9,864 nt of DNA. It comes from Planctomycetales bacterium. GTDB lineage: Bacteria; Planctomycetota; Planctomycetia; Pirellulales; Thermoguttaceae. The position numbers and the translations under genes are program-made. The notes beneath the pieces were generated by a model that worked only from the letters and a program-made list of their open reading frames with translations, made no database searches and was not told the origin of the DNA. The DNA lies in contig SKZG01000442.1 in the NCBI GenBank assembly GCA_007127495.1, forward strand, positions 1 through 9,864, read 5' to 3'. Below, one piece after another: positions 1 through 5,736 of this stretch. Numbering within the stretch: position 1 is the first letter of the stretch; the number at the start of each line of letters is the position of its first letter.

Positions 1-263
1 AGTACGGCGATAGAAGGGCCGAGCCCAAGGTTGCCCCGGAAAGATTCAGGAACCGGCGGCGGTTGACAGAAGGCAGGACGCCGCAGCCCTCCGCGCTTCC
101 CTTGCAAGAGCAACAAGCATGTTTGTGCTGTGTGGATGGAGTCATGGCAATCGTCTCCTGCTGGTTGAGTTACCCGGTCACGGCGCCTTGTATCTGCCGG
201 GTAGTTATGGTTCATGTAAGTGTTCACGGGGCGGCGGGGGCAGTTTTCCCGGCTCCACGCGAA
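1..263. other. Intergenic stretch, no supported gene
   Basis: I see no credible coding region here. An open frame running from about 63 to 620 on the plus strand gives a cysteine- and arginine-rich product with no recognisable domain, and it crosses several palindromic elements, so I treat it as non-coding. A TTGACA hexamer at 63-68 has no -10 partner at a proper distance. The one structured element is an inverted repeat at 171-203, listed separately. The stretch may hold the upstream region of a gene lying to the left of the window, but nothing here shows it. Confidence 0.5.
171..203. repeat. 7-bp inverted repeat with 19-nt loop
   Basis: TACCCGG at 171-177 is the exact reverse complement of CCGGGTA at 197-203. 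The loop contains the palindrome GGCGCC at 182-187. There is no T-run after it, so it is not a typical intrinsic terminator. It could be a decayed repeat element or the foot of an RNA structure; function unknown. Confidence 0.35.
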
Positions 264-348
264 GGGGGCAGTCCCATATTTCGCGGCTGCGACGGTGGCT
301 CACTGGGCAAAACGCTCTGTGCTCAGCGAAGCTTGAGACAGTGCCCCC
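264..348. repeat. Imperfect 85-bp palindromic intergenic element (REP/MITE-like)
   Basis: The ends are inverted: GGGGGCA at 264-270 pairs with TGCCCCC at 342-348, and inside them TTCGC at 280-284 pairs with GCGAA at 326-330. The left end, GGGGGCAGTCCC, resembles the GGGGACAGTCCC-type ends of dispersed intergenic palindromes found in many environmental bacterial genomes. There is no coding capacity. Only one copy lies in this window, so its repeat nature is inferred from the termini and from recollection of similar motifs, not shown. Confidence 0.45.
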
Positions 349-372
349 ATGAACGGCGACTGGTTCATTATG

Positions 373-389
373 CCCCGGGCACACCGGGG
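373..389. repeat. Short GC hairpin
   Basis: CCCCGG (373-378) and CCGGGG (384-389) form a 6-bp stem with a five-base loop GCACA. It lies directly upstream of the 18-bp palindrome at 397-414. There is no following T-tract, so an intrinsic terminator is unlikely on either strand. It may be part of the same repeat patchwork or of the regulatory region of the downstream XylR-type gene. Confidence 0.35.
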
Positions 390-396
390 TACAAGG

Positions 397-430
397 TCAT
401 TTTGCGCAAAATGAGTGCCACTTTGCGGCA
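397..430. promoter_or_regulatory. Candidate upstream XylR/AraC-type operator (palindrome plus direct repeat)
   Basis: TCATTTTGCGCAAAATGA at 397-414 is a perfect 18-bp palindrome. It is followed at 416-430 by TGCCACTTTGCGGCA. The core CA(C/T)TTTGCG occurs in direct orientation at 398-406 and 419-427, which is exactly 21 bp apart, and inverted at 405-413. Direct half-sites about 21 bp apart, two helical turns on the same DNA face, are the arrangement known for AraC-family proteins such as AraC at araI1-I2. The position some 220 bp upstream of the regulator gene makes it a candidate autoregulatory or divergent-promoter site. That role is an inference. Confidence 0.4.
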
Positions 431-504
431 ATGCGGGAGCCTTTCTTGTGGACAACCGTTCAGAAGATATGGAATCGACGTTGGGGTTGATGAAAGGCTC
501 ATTC

Positions 505-533
505 AAAGGCGCGAAGGCGCAAAGAGGGAAAAG
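505..533. repeat. Purine-rich GGCGC repeat tract, dispersed-repeat-like
   Basis: GGCGCGAA and GGCGCAAA occur back to back at 508-523, flanked by AAA and followed by an A/G-only stretch to about 540. Motifs of this style, with alternating GGCGC and AAAG on one strand, are common in intergenic regions of environmental bacteria. The stretch CGCAAAGAG at 518-526 also matches the CA(C/T)TTTGCG core on the minus strand at eight of nine positions, which may be coincidence. No coding content is evident. Confidence 0.35.
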
Positions 534-587
534 AGAAGGGATTCGCTGCTGGCAGTCGACGCGTCAGGGCAAGCAGCCGTGGCGCGC

Positions 588-610
588 TATAGTCTTGCCA
601 TTTTGCGGCA
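588..610 (+). promoter_or_regulatory. Candidate -10 and overlapping operator before the XylR-type gene
   Basis: TATAGT at 588-593 matches five of six positions of the sigma70 -10 element, but I find no convincing -35 at 16-18 bp upstream. Directly downstream, TGCCATTTTGCGGCA at 596-610 repeats the sequence at 416-430 with one mismatch in fifteen. With this -10 the transcript would start near 600, inside the repeat, so a bound protein would block initiation. The two copies are 180 bp apart. Autoregulation by the downstream gene product is the simplest reading but is unproven. Confidence 0.35.
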
Positions 611-646
611 GGTAGAATAGCACTATCATTCCCTTTGTTGAAACGC

Positions 647-1825
647 ATGACCATGACCGACACGCCGAAGGTTGCCCTCTTGCTGGAGACGTCGCGGGTT
701 TACGGCCGCGACCTGTTGCGGGGCATCGTCCGCTACGCCCGCCTGCACGGCCCCTGGACGCTGGAGGTGTCGCCCGGACATTTCGAGCAGCAGTTGCCCA
801 AAATGCGCCGCGAGGGCGTGCGGGGCATCATCGCGCGTATTTCCAGCCCCGAGTTGGCCCGAGCCATTCGCGCGGCAGGCGTGCCGGCCATCGCGCTGGA
901 GGCGTCGTTCGAGGAGTTTACCACGGTCAATCCGGAGCTGGGGCTGTGCGAAATCCGCTCGCAGTCCGAAACCATTGCCCGGATGGCGGCCGACCATCTG
1001 CTGGAGCGCGGATTCCGCCAGTTCGCGTACTGCGGCATTCCCCGATGCCTATGGTCCGAGGTGCGCGAGCGTTCGTTCGCCCAATACGTGGCCGAGGCCG
1101 GGTTTCCGTGCCACGTCTATCCGCACCCCCGCTCCGAGCGCCGCGAGCCCTGGGAAGAGCAGCGCCCGCTGTTGGCAGGCTGGCTGGGCGAGCTGCCCAA
1201 GCCGATCGGCCTGATGGCCTGCAACGACGACCACGGCCGAAAGTTGCTCATCGCCTGTCGCGACGCCGCGGTGCAGGTGCCCGACGAGGTGGCCGTCGTC
1301 GGCGCCGACAACGACGAGCTGGTGTGCGAGTTGGGCGATCCTCCGCTGTCGAGCGTGGCCTTGAACCTGGAAGCCGCCGGCTACGCGGCGGCCGAGTTGC
1401 TCGACGGCATGATGGCGGGCCGCATGACCGGCCGGCACGAGGTTCCGGTCGTTCCGCTGTGGGTGGTCGCTCGCCGCTCGACCGACGTGGTGGCCCAGGA
1501 GGACCGCGTGCTGGCCGAACTGCTGCGCTTCATTCGCGACCGGGCCGCCCGGCCCATCGGCGTGCCCGACGTCGTCGAGCAAACCGACCTGTCGCGGCGG
1601 TCGCTGGAACGGCGGTTCCAGCGGGGCATTGGGCGCAGCATCCACGCGGAAATCACCCGCTGCCGCCTGGAGCGCGCCAAACGCCTGTTGCTGGAAACCG
1701 ACCAGGGAGTCGAGGCCGTCGCCCACGCCGCCGGCTTCTCCGAGTTGAAACCGATGGTGCGGGCATTTCGCGCGAGCGAAGGTCTCTCGCCGGTTGAGTT
1801 CCGCCGGAAGCACGCCCGTGACTGA
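647..1825 (+). CDS. XylR/AraC-type transcriptional regulator with PBP1 sugar-binding domain
   Basis: A DNA-binding regulator that senses a sugar or related small ligand. The 392-residue product matches the length and layout of E. coli XylR. Residues about 7-285 form a LacI/PBP1-like ligand domain, with the typical stretches ACNDDHGRKLL (191-201), VPDEVAVVGADNDEL (211-225) and PLSSVALN (233-240). Residues about 288-392 are an AraC-type double helix-turn-helix: the first helix pair lies near 305-326 and the second near 353-374, ending in GLSPVEFRRK. The second is less canonical, with Met370 where a Phe is usual. No Shine-Dalgarno is visible. ATG 647 is chosen by alignment with XylR; ATG 653 is equally possible, and TTG 635 is unlikely. 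No sugar gene lies beside it, so the ligand cannot be named. Repeated CATTTTGCG-type sites lie upstream. Xylose is only one possibility, because this family is expanded in planctomycetes. Confidence 0.9.
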   Translation: MTMTDTPKVALLLETSRVYGRDLLRGIVRYARLHGPWTLEVSPGHFEQQLPKMRREGVRGIIARISSPELARAIRAAGVPAIALEASFEEFTTVNPELGLCEIRSQSETIARMAADHLLERGFRQFAYCGIPRCLWSEVRERSFAQYVAEAGFPCHVYPHPRSERREPWEEQRPLLAGWLGELPKPIGLMACNDDHGRKLLIACRDAAVQVPDEVAVVGADNDELVCELGDPPLSSVALNLEAAGYAAAELLDGMMAGRMTGRHEVPVVPLWVVARRSTDVVAQEDRVLAELLRFIRDRAARPIGVPDVVEQTDLSRRSLERRFQRGIGRSIHAEITRCRLERAKRLLLETDQGVEAVAHAAGFSELKPMVRAFRASEGLSPVEFRRKHARD

Positions 1826-1926
1826 GCCAGCCGCGTAGCGCCCGGTCATGTAAAATCGACGCCGTCGGTCACCGGCGCGACGTCAAAGGCTGCGGGGTTT
1901 CTACATGCCGGCATCGGTTCCGCGAT

Positions 1927-1955
1927 TTGACAACGGAACGATCGTGACCTAGATT
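1927..1955 (+). promoter_or_regulatory. Sigma70-type promoter for the PilZ-like gene
   Basis: A perfect -35 TTGACA at 1927-1932 and TAGATT at 1950-1955 (four of six matches to the -10) are separated by 17 bp. The expected start near 1962 gives a leader of about 140 nt before ATG 2103. A 10-bp palindrome ATGCCGGCAT at 1905-1914 sits 12 bp upstream of the -35 and could be an operator, which is speculative. The leader contains GGCCGG repeats around 1962-1981 of unknown meaning. Confidence 0.5.
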
Positions 1956-2087
1956 TTCTTTGGCCGGCGTATTGGCCGGCCGCACGGGGCGCCTTCGTCC
2001 GGTCCCTTGTCTTCCCTTGCTTTCTAGGATGTCGCCGGCGTGCCGTTTCGAGGCTACGGCGTCCAGTTTCTACAACGATGCCACTTC

Positions 2088-2094
2088 AGAGGAA
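2088..2094 (+). promoter_or_regulatory. Ribosome binding site deciding the PilZ-like start
   Basis: AGAGGAA lies 8 nt before ATG 2103 but only 2 nt before ATG 2097. Normal spacing therefore favours 2103. The GTG at 2040, which would extend the protein by 21 residues, has no such site. Confidence 0.45.
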
Positions 2095-2102
2095 CGATGC
2101 CC

Positions 2103-2534
2103 ATGGAGCCGACAACTCTCGAGCTGCAGCCGGCGCTTGTGCCAGAGGTCCACGACGAGCCGGGCGATGACGTCCGAACGCAGGTGTGGGCACTGTTGAC
2201 CACCCTGTACCCGAAGCATGAAATGATCGAGCGGCGGCGCGATGTCCGCTACCCGTTCCCCTACCTGGTGCATCTTACACCGGTGGGTGACGACGGCGCG
2301 ACTCCGGAGGGAGAAACCATGGTTGTGGTAGGGAAGCACCTTTCCGAGTGTGGACTGGGTTTCTATCATCGGAAGCCGTTGCCGCACCGGCGAATGATCG
2401 TTTCGTTGCAAGCAGCCGGCGGCCAGTGGATCGGGTTTCTGATCGACCTGAGTTGGTGCCGATTTACCAAGCAGGGCTGGTACGAAAGCGGCGGCCGATT
2501 CCTCGATCCGGTCCTCTCGCCCATGCAGTCTTAG
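2103..2534 (+). CDS. Small PilZ-domain-like protein
   Basis: PilZ domains bind cyclic di-GMP and couple it to motility, adhesion or exopolysaccharide output. This 143-residue soluble protein has an arginine motif ERRRDVRYPF at 43-52, which gives the RxxxR signature with R45 and R49. A second motif KHLSECGLGF lies at 78-87. In canonical PilZ domains the second motif is (D/N)xSxxG; here His79 occupies the D/N position, while S81 and G84 are kept. The end, WYESGGRF, fits the last strand of the barrel. Residues 1-40 are an acidic N-terminal extension. There is no signal peptide or membrane segment. It is transcribed alone from the promoter at 1927-1955 and is convergent with the large GTPase gene, 14 bp away. 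Cyclic di-GMP binding is uncertain because of the His substitution. Alternative starts are ATG 2097 and GTG 2040. Confidence 0.7.
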   Translation: MEPTTLELQPALVPEVHDEPGDDVRTQVWALLTTLYPKHEMIERRRDVRYPFPYLVHLTPVGDDGATPEGETMVVVGKHLSECGLGFYHRKPLPHRRMIVSLQAAGGQWIGFLIDLSWCRFTKQGWYESGGRFLDPVLSPMQS

Positions 2535-2536
2535 CG

Positions 2537-2546
2537 GTTTGCAAAC
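2537..2546. repeat. 10-bp palindrome in the convergent gap
   Basis: GTTTGCAAAC is a perfect palindrome filling most of the 14-bp gap between the PilZ-like stop (2534) and the stop of the GTPase on the other strand (2549). It is too short, and lacks a T-run, to be called an intrinsic terminator. Confidence 0.25.
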
Positions 2547-2548
2547 GG

Positions 2549-4378
2549 CTATTCGGAAAGCGCCAAAGCGGCGGCGAGGCGTTTGCAGCACGTCGCGGCT
2601 TCGCGGAACGCGACCTCCTCGGGTAATTGGGCCCCGCGGCGCAACTCGTTGAGCAGGCTGCCCAAGAGTTCCCCGGTCAGCCACTCGGCCAACCACCCGG
2701 CCCGCTGTTTCGCATACTGGGTTTGCAAACGCGAGAACAACCTCGCGGCGGCTTTTTGCACGCCCTCGGTCGTTCCGCCGACGATCGCCTCCCCGCCGCC
2801 GGTCAGCCCGCCGGTGAGCGCCAGCTCGACGGCAAGGTTGCCCGCCTGATCGACCAGCACGTCGGCCAGGCCCCAGCTACTGACCACGAGGGCTACGGTG
2901 ATGGTTGGGCGTGCCAGCGCCCATGCTTGATCGAGCGACTGGAGCAGCAGGACGGCCCTGGGATTGGCCTCGCGCCAGGCATCGAGTTCGTTGCGCAGGA
3001 ACACCCGATAGTCGTCATCGACCGCCGGTAACTGAGCGTGCGCGGCGGCCACACGGTTGAGCAACTCGGCTCGCTCACTGCCGGCCAACAGCTTTTGGAG
3101 GCGCGGGCGGAGGGTCTCGTTGCCGACATGGGCGAGCCGGTCCAGCTCGTCGTACATTTTGCGCACCGCGACGACCACGGCCTCCCGCTCGCGTGCCTTG
3201 AAGACATCGACTGCATCGGGGGCGGGACCGGTCACCACGTTGCGAGCGGCGCGAATAGGCCACGTCAGCCCCTGGCCCAGGCCCCGGTAGAATGCGTGGA
3301 TGTGTTGCGACCATGGCCGGCGCCGCGAATGCCACCACCGGCGGATTTCATCGACGAGCACGTTGGCCGGCAGTGCCGGCCAGGCGAGACGCGCCAGCTC
3401 GGAGGCCTCCAGCGCCTCTGCCGCGGCGGCGTAGTTCTCAGAGGCCGTGCGCAGTTCCTGCAAATAGCCGCCTACTCCCTGCCGAGAATCGAGCACGCGC
3501 CGCAACGCGCCCCGAAAGGTGCGCACCTTGATCGTGTCGAAGTGCAATGCCGCCAATTCCTGCCGCAACTCGCTCGGCCGCCCAAGAGGTTGCGAGCCAT
3601 CGGAACCGATTGCGTAAAACGGCAATCGCAGCTCGTCCGCGGCACGGCGATCGTGGGGGATCACGTAAACCAGGTCGGGCTCAGCGCCGGTTTCGCGGCA
3701 GAAGGTGGCCAGCCAGGCGGGCCAGTACGGCGCGTCGGCCTTCAGGTCAACCTGGTTGAAAAGGACGATGATCGGTTGATCGGCCTCAACGGCCGCACGG
3801 AAGAACTGCTTGACCGCCGCGTCGTTGTACTTCTGTTGCGTCAGCACGGCCAGCAGCACGTCGGCCGCCTGCCGGATCGCCCGCGCGCGCTCCCAGTTCA
3901 CCTCGGCGTCGCTATCGACGTCGGGTGCGTCGAGCAGCAACAACCGCTTTGGCGTTTGCCGGCCGCGGCGCCAGAACAGCCGGTTTTCAGGCGAATCGTT
4001 CAGTGCATCGTCCGCAGCGGTCCAAGCTCGCAGTTCGAATGCTGGAAAAAGCCGGCCGAGCACGTCGGGAGTGTCCAGGCCGCTCGGCGCAAGGCAAACC
4101 GGGTGCTTGGTGCCGGCGGCCAAGGGGCTGGCGGCGCTGGCGACTTCGCCGGCGAGGTGATTGAAGAGGACCGACTTGCCGATGTTGGTGCCGCCCACGG
4201 CGGCCACGATGAGCACGGGCGGCAGTTCCAATTGGGAGAGCAGCTTTCGTTGGAGCAGGTCGTACCATTCTCGACCCGCCGGCGGCGCAACGCCCACCGC
4301 CGCCCCGGCCGGGGCAAGGGCCCGCAATTCCCGGTCGAGGTTCCGAACGTCGTTGGCGAAAGTGTCGAAGGTGGTCAT
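2549..4378 (-). CDS. Large GTPase with N-terminal G domain and hydrophobic C-terminal region
   Basis: A P-loop GTPase of 609 residues, not assigned to a characterised subfamily. G1 is GGTNIGKS at 62-69. The G3 position is LLLLDAPDVDS at 146-156, so the usual DxxG is replaced by DAPD. G4 is NQVD at 208-211, and a possible G5 lies near YAIGS at 255-259. Residues 300-490 are mostly helical, charged and alanine/leucine rich. Residues 491-535 are hydrophobic and glycine-rich (VALVVSSWGLADVLV and the stretch after it) and may contact membrane, followed by an amphipathic tail. This layout of G domain, helices and hydrophobic segment recalls HSR1-like and bacterial dynamin-like GTPases, but homology is not shown. 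It is divergent from the MnmE-like gene. No Shine-Dalgarno precedes ATG 4378; a TAGAAT -10 lies at 4415-4420 on the minus strand. Confidence is high for a GTPase, low for its job. Confidence 0.85.
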   Translation of the reverse strand: MTTFDTFANDVRNLDRELRALAPAGAAVGVAPPAGREWYDLLQRKLLSQLELPPVLIVAAVGGTNIGKSVLFNHLAGEVASAASPLAAGTKHPVCLAPSGLDTPDVLGRLFPAFELRAWTAADDALNDSPENRLFWRRGRQTPKRLLLLDAPDVDSDAEVNWERARAIRQAADVLLAVLTQQKYNDAAVKQFFRAAVEADQPIIVLFNQVDLKADAPYWPAWLATFCRETGAEPDLVYVIPHDRRAADELRLPFYAIGSDGSQPLGRPSELRQELAALHFDTIKVRTFRGALRRVLDSRQGVGGYLQELRTASENYAAAAEALEASELARLAWPALPANVLVDEIRRWWHSRRRPWSQHIHAFYRGLGQGLTWPIRAARNVVTGPAPDAVDVFKAREREAVVVAVRKMYDELDRLAHVGNETLRPRLQKLLAGSERAELLNRVAAAHAQLPAVDDDYRVFLRNELDAWREANPRAVLLLQSLDQAWALARPTITVALVVSSWGLADVLVDQAGNLAVELALTGGLTGGGEAIVGGTTEGVQKAAARLFSRLQTQYAKQRAGWLAEWLTGELLGSLLNELRRGAQLPEEVAFREAATCCKRLAAALALSE

Positions 4379-4414
4379 GGGGGCTGGGTGTAAGGCTTCT
4401 CAACTCGTGAAGCC

Positions 4415-4420
4415 ATTCTA
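4415..4420 (-). promoter_or_regulatory. Candidate -10 for the large GTPase gene
   Basis: Read on the minus strand, TAGAAT matches five of six -10 positions and would start a transcript near 4408, about 30 nt before ATG 4378. A good -35 is missing. The place where one should lie coincides with the -35 of the divergent MnmE-like promoter at 4438-4443, so the two promoters may compete. Confidence 0.3.
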
Positions 4421-4437
4421 TCCGAACCCGACCGGCC

Positions 4438-4465
4438 CTGACACCCGCCCGAGTTCTGCTATAAT
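4438..4465 (+). promoter_or_regulatory. Strong extended -10 promoter for the MnmE-like gene
   Basis: CTGACA at 4438-4443 (five of six to TTGACA), a 16-bp spacer and a perfect TATAAT at 4460-4465. The -10 is preceded by TGC at 4457-4459, which makes it an extended -10. The expected start is near 4472, giving a leader of about 158 nt before ATG 4630 that contains two hairpins. This is the best promoter match in the window. Confidence 0.65.
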
Positions 4466-4562
4466 GGCCGCGGTTGGAAACTGCGCGATTACGGCGGGCA
4501 CAGCCCGCCCTACCGATTCGCGCCGGCTTGAACGGCGATCGGTATTCCATGGCCGCGGTTGG
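4464..4562 (+). repeat. Two tandem hairpins flanked by a 14-bp direct repeat, in the mRNA leader
   Basis: ATGGCCGCGGTTGG occurs at 4464-4477 and again at 4549-4562. Between the copies lie 71 bp with two adjacent hairpins. The first has GGCGGGC at 4493-4499 and GCCCGCC at 4503-4509, with a three-base loop. The second has TACCGAT (4511-4517) and CGCC (4521-4524) pairing with GGCG (4534-4537) and ATCGGTA (4538-4544), leaving a three-base bulge and a nine-base loop. The first hairpin resembles GGCGGGC-ACA-GCCCGCC palindromes scattered in many environmental genomes. The flanking direct repeat could be a target-site duplication of a small inserted element, or both could form a leader RNA structure. 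Confidence 0.5.
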
Positions 4563-4629
4563 TGGTCGTAACCGTTGGCGGGTCCGATGCCCCCGAGGGT
4601 CTTGTGTGCGGTGTCAGGGTGCGGAGGTT

Positions 4630-5736
4630 ATGCCGGAGCCGAATTCATTCTATACCGCGCGACTTACCCCGCCCGGCTCCGGGGCCATCGCCACGGTGCG
4701 CGCGGAAGGGCCGGGCGCCGTCGAAGCCGTTGCAACCCATGTTCGAGTACGGGCCGGAAGACCACTCCGCCAGTGCCCGTTGCATCGGCCCCTGCTGGGG
4801 CTTTTCGGTGACGAGCCGGGTGAACCGATCGTTGTGTGCCGTCACGGCCGTGACGCAGTCGAAATACATTGCCACGGCGGCCCCGCGGCCGCGGAGCGAA
4901 TCGAAGCCGTCCTGGCCCAAGCCGGCGGGCACCGATGCGACTGGCCGGAATGGGTGCGCCGGCAACCGGCCGATTCGATCACCGCCGACGCCCATCTCGC
5001 GCTGGCCCATGCGCGCACGGAACGTACCGCCGCCATCCTGCTCGATCAGTTCGGCGGCGCGCTACGAAGGGCCCTCGTCGAAGTGGAGAACCTCATCGTC
5101 GCCGGGAAGTACCGCGCTGCGCGCGAGAAGGCGGCCGACTTACTTGCGCGGGCCGAGGTGGGCCGTCATCTGACGCGCCCCTGGCGCGTTGTCTTGACGG
5201 GCAGGCCGAATGTGGGCAAGAGCTGCTTGATGAACGCCATGCTGGGTTACGAGCGCGTCATCGTCGATCCCACCGCCGGCACGACGCGCGACGTGCTCAC
5301 CGCCACAACCGCCATCGACGGCTGGCCGGTGGAACTCACCGATACCGCCGGACTCGCCCCGAACGCAGCCGCCGGCACCGACGAACCGGTGCTCCTCCGC
5401 GGCGCCCTGTTGGCGCGCGAACAGATCGCCGCCGCGGATCTCATTGTCTTGGTGTTTGACCGTACAAGACCGCTATCAGCCGAAGAGCGGCAATGGCTGC
5501 GGGACGTGCCGCAGGCGCTGCACGTCGATAACAAAAGCGACCTGGCGGTCGCTCCCGGTGCTCGCCCTCCGGCGATGGCCACCAGCGCGTTGCGCGGGGA
5601 AGGCATTGCGAACTTGCTGCGCGGCATCGCCGAGCGCCTGGTGCCGGATCCGCCGCCGCCGGGCGCCGCCGTCCCCTTCACCGAGGCACAGTGCCTGTAC
5701 TTGCGCGAGCTGTCAGCGCGATGCCTGCCAGCGTAA
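4630..5736 (+). CDS. MnmE (TrmE)-like GTPase lacking the C-terminal helical region and Cys motif
   Basis: True MnmE is a folate-binding GTPase that works with MnmG to modify the wobble uridine of tRNAs. This 368-residue protein starts like MnmE with LTPPGSGAIATVRAEGP (12-28) and EIHCHGG (78-84), from the folate-binding N-domain. It then has a complete G domain: GRPNVGKS 191-198, AGTTRD 216-221, DTAG 238-241, NKSD 301-304 and SALRGEG 319-325. It ends soon after FTEAQ, whereas E. coli MnmE has about 454 residues and finishes with a C-(I/L/V)-G-K motif whose Cys is needed for tRNA modification. The usual GEFTxRAFxNGK stretch before the helical domain is also not recognisable. Start ATG 4630 is chosen by alignment; GGAGG at 4623-4627 is only 2 nt away. 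An upstream in-frame ATG at 4549 would add 27 unaligned residues. The 3' end overlaps coaX on the other strand by 59 bp. A role other than tRNA modification is possible. Confidence 0.85.
   Translation: MPEPNSFYTARLTPPGSGAIATVRAEGPGAVEAVATHVRVRAGRPLRQCPLHRPLLGLFGDEPGEPIVVCRHGRDAVEIHCHGGPAAAERIEAVLAQAGGHRCDWPEWVRRQPADSITADAHLALAHARTERTAAILLDQFGGALRRALVEVENLIVAGKYRAAREKAADLLARAEVGRHLTRPWRVVLTGRPNVGKSCLMNAMLGYERVIVDPTAGTTRDVLTATTAIDGWPVELTDTAGLAPNAAAGTDEPVLLRGALLAREQIAAADLIVLVFDRTRPLSAEERQWLRDVPQALHVDNKSDLAVAPGARPPAMATSALRGEGIANLLRGIAERLVPDPPPPGAAVPFTEAQCLYLRELSARCLPA

Noticed and set aside
63..68. TTGACA as a -35 promoter element
   Set aside because: No -10-like hexamer lies 15-19 bp downstream.
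63..620. Open frame of 185 codons on the plus strand before the XylR-type gene
   Set aside because: The product is Cys/Arg-rich with no recognisable motif, lacks a ribosome site, and runs through several palindromic elements and the candidate operators.
946..1797. Open frame of 283 codons overlapping the XylR-type gene
   Set aside because: An arginine-rich out-of-frame translation without motifs; the XylR frame is clearly the coding one.
1860..1877. CGCCG/CGGCG stem after the XylR-type gene as a terminator
   Set aside because: Only 5 bp, with an 8-nt loop and no T-run; not better than chance at this GC content.
3038..4393. Open frame of 451 codons on the plus strand
   Set aside because: It is antisense to the GTPase gene, whose G motifs are unmistakable. 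Long antisense frames are expected at this GC content.
5685..5695. GGCAC-A-GTGCC palindrome at the coaX/MnmE-like ends as a terminator
   Set aside because: A one-base loop is not a viable RNA hairpin, and there is no T-run.
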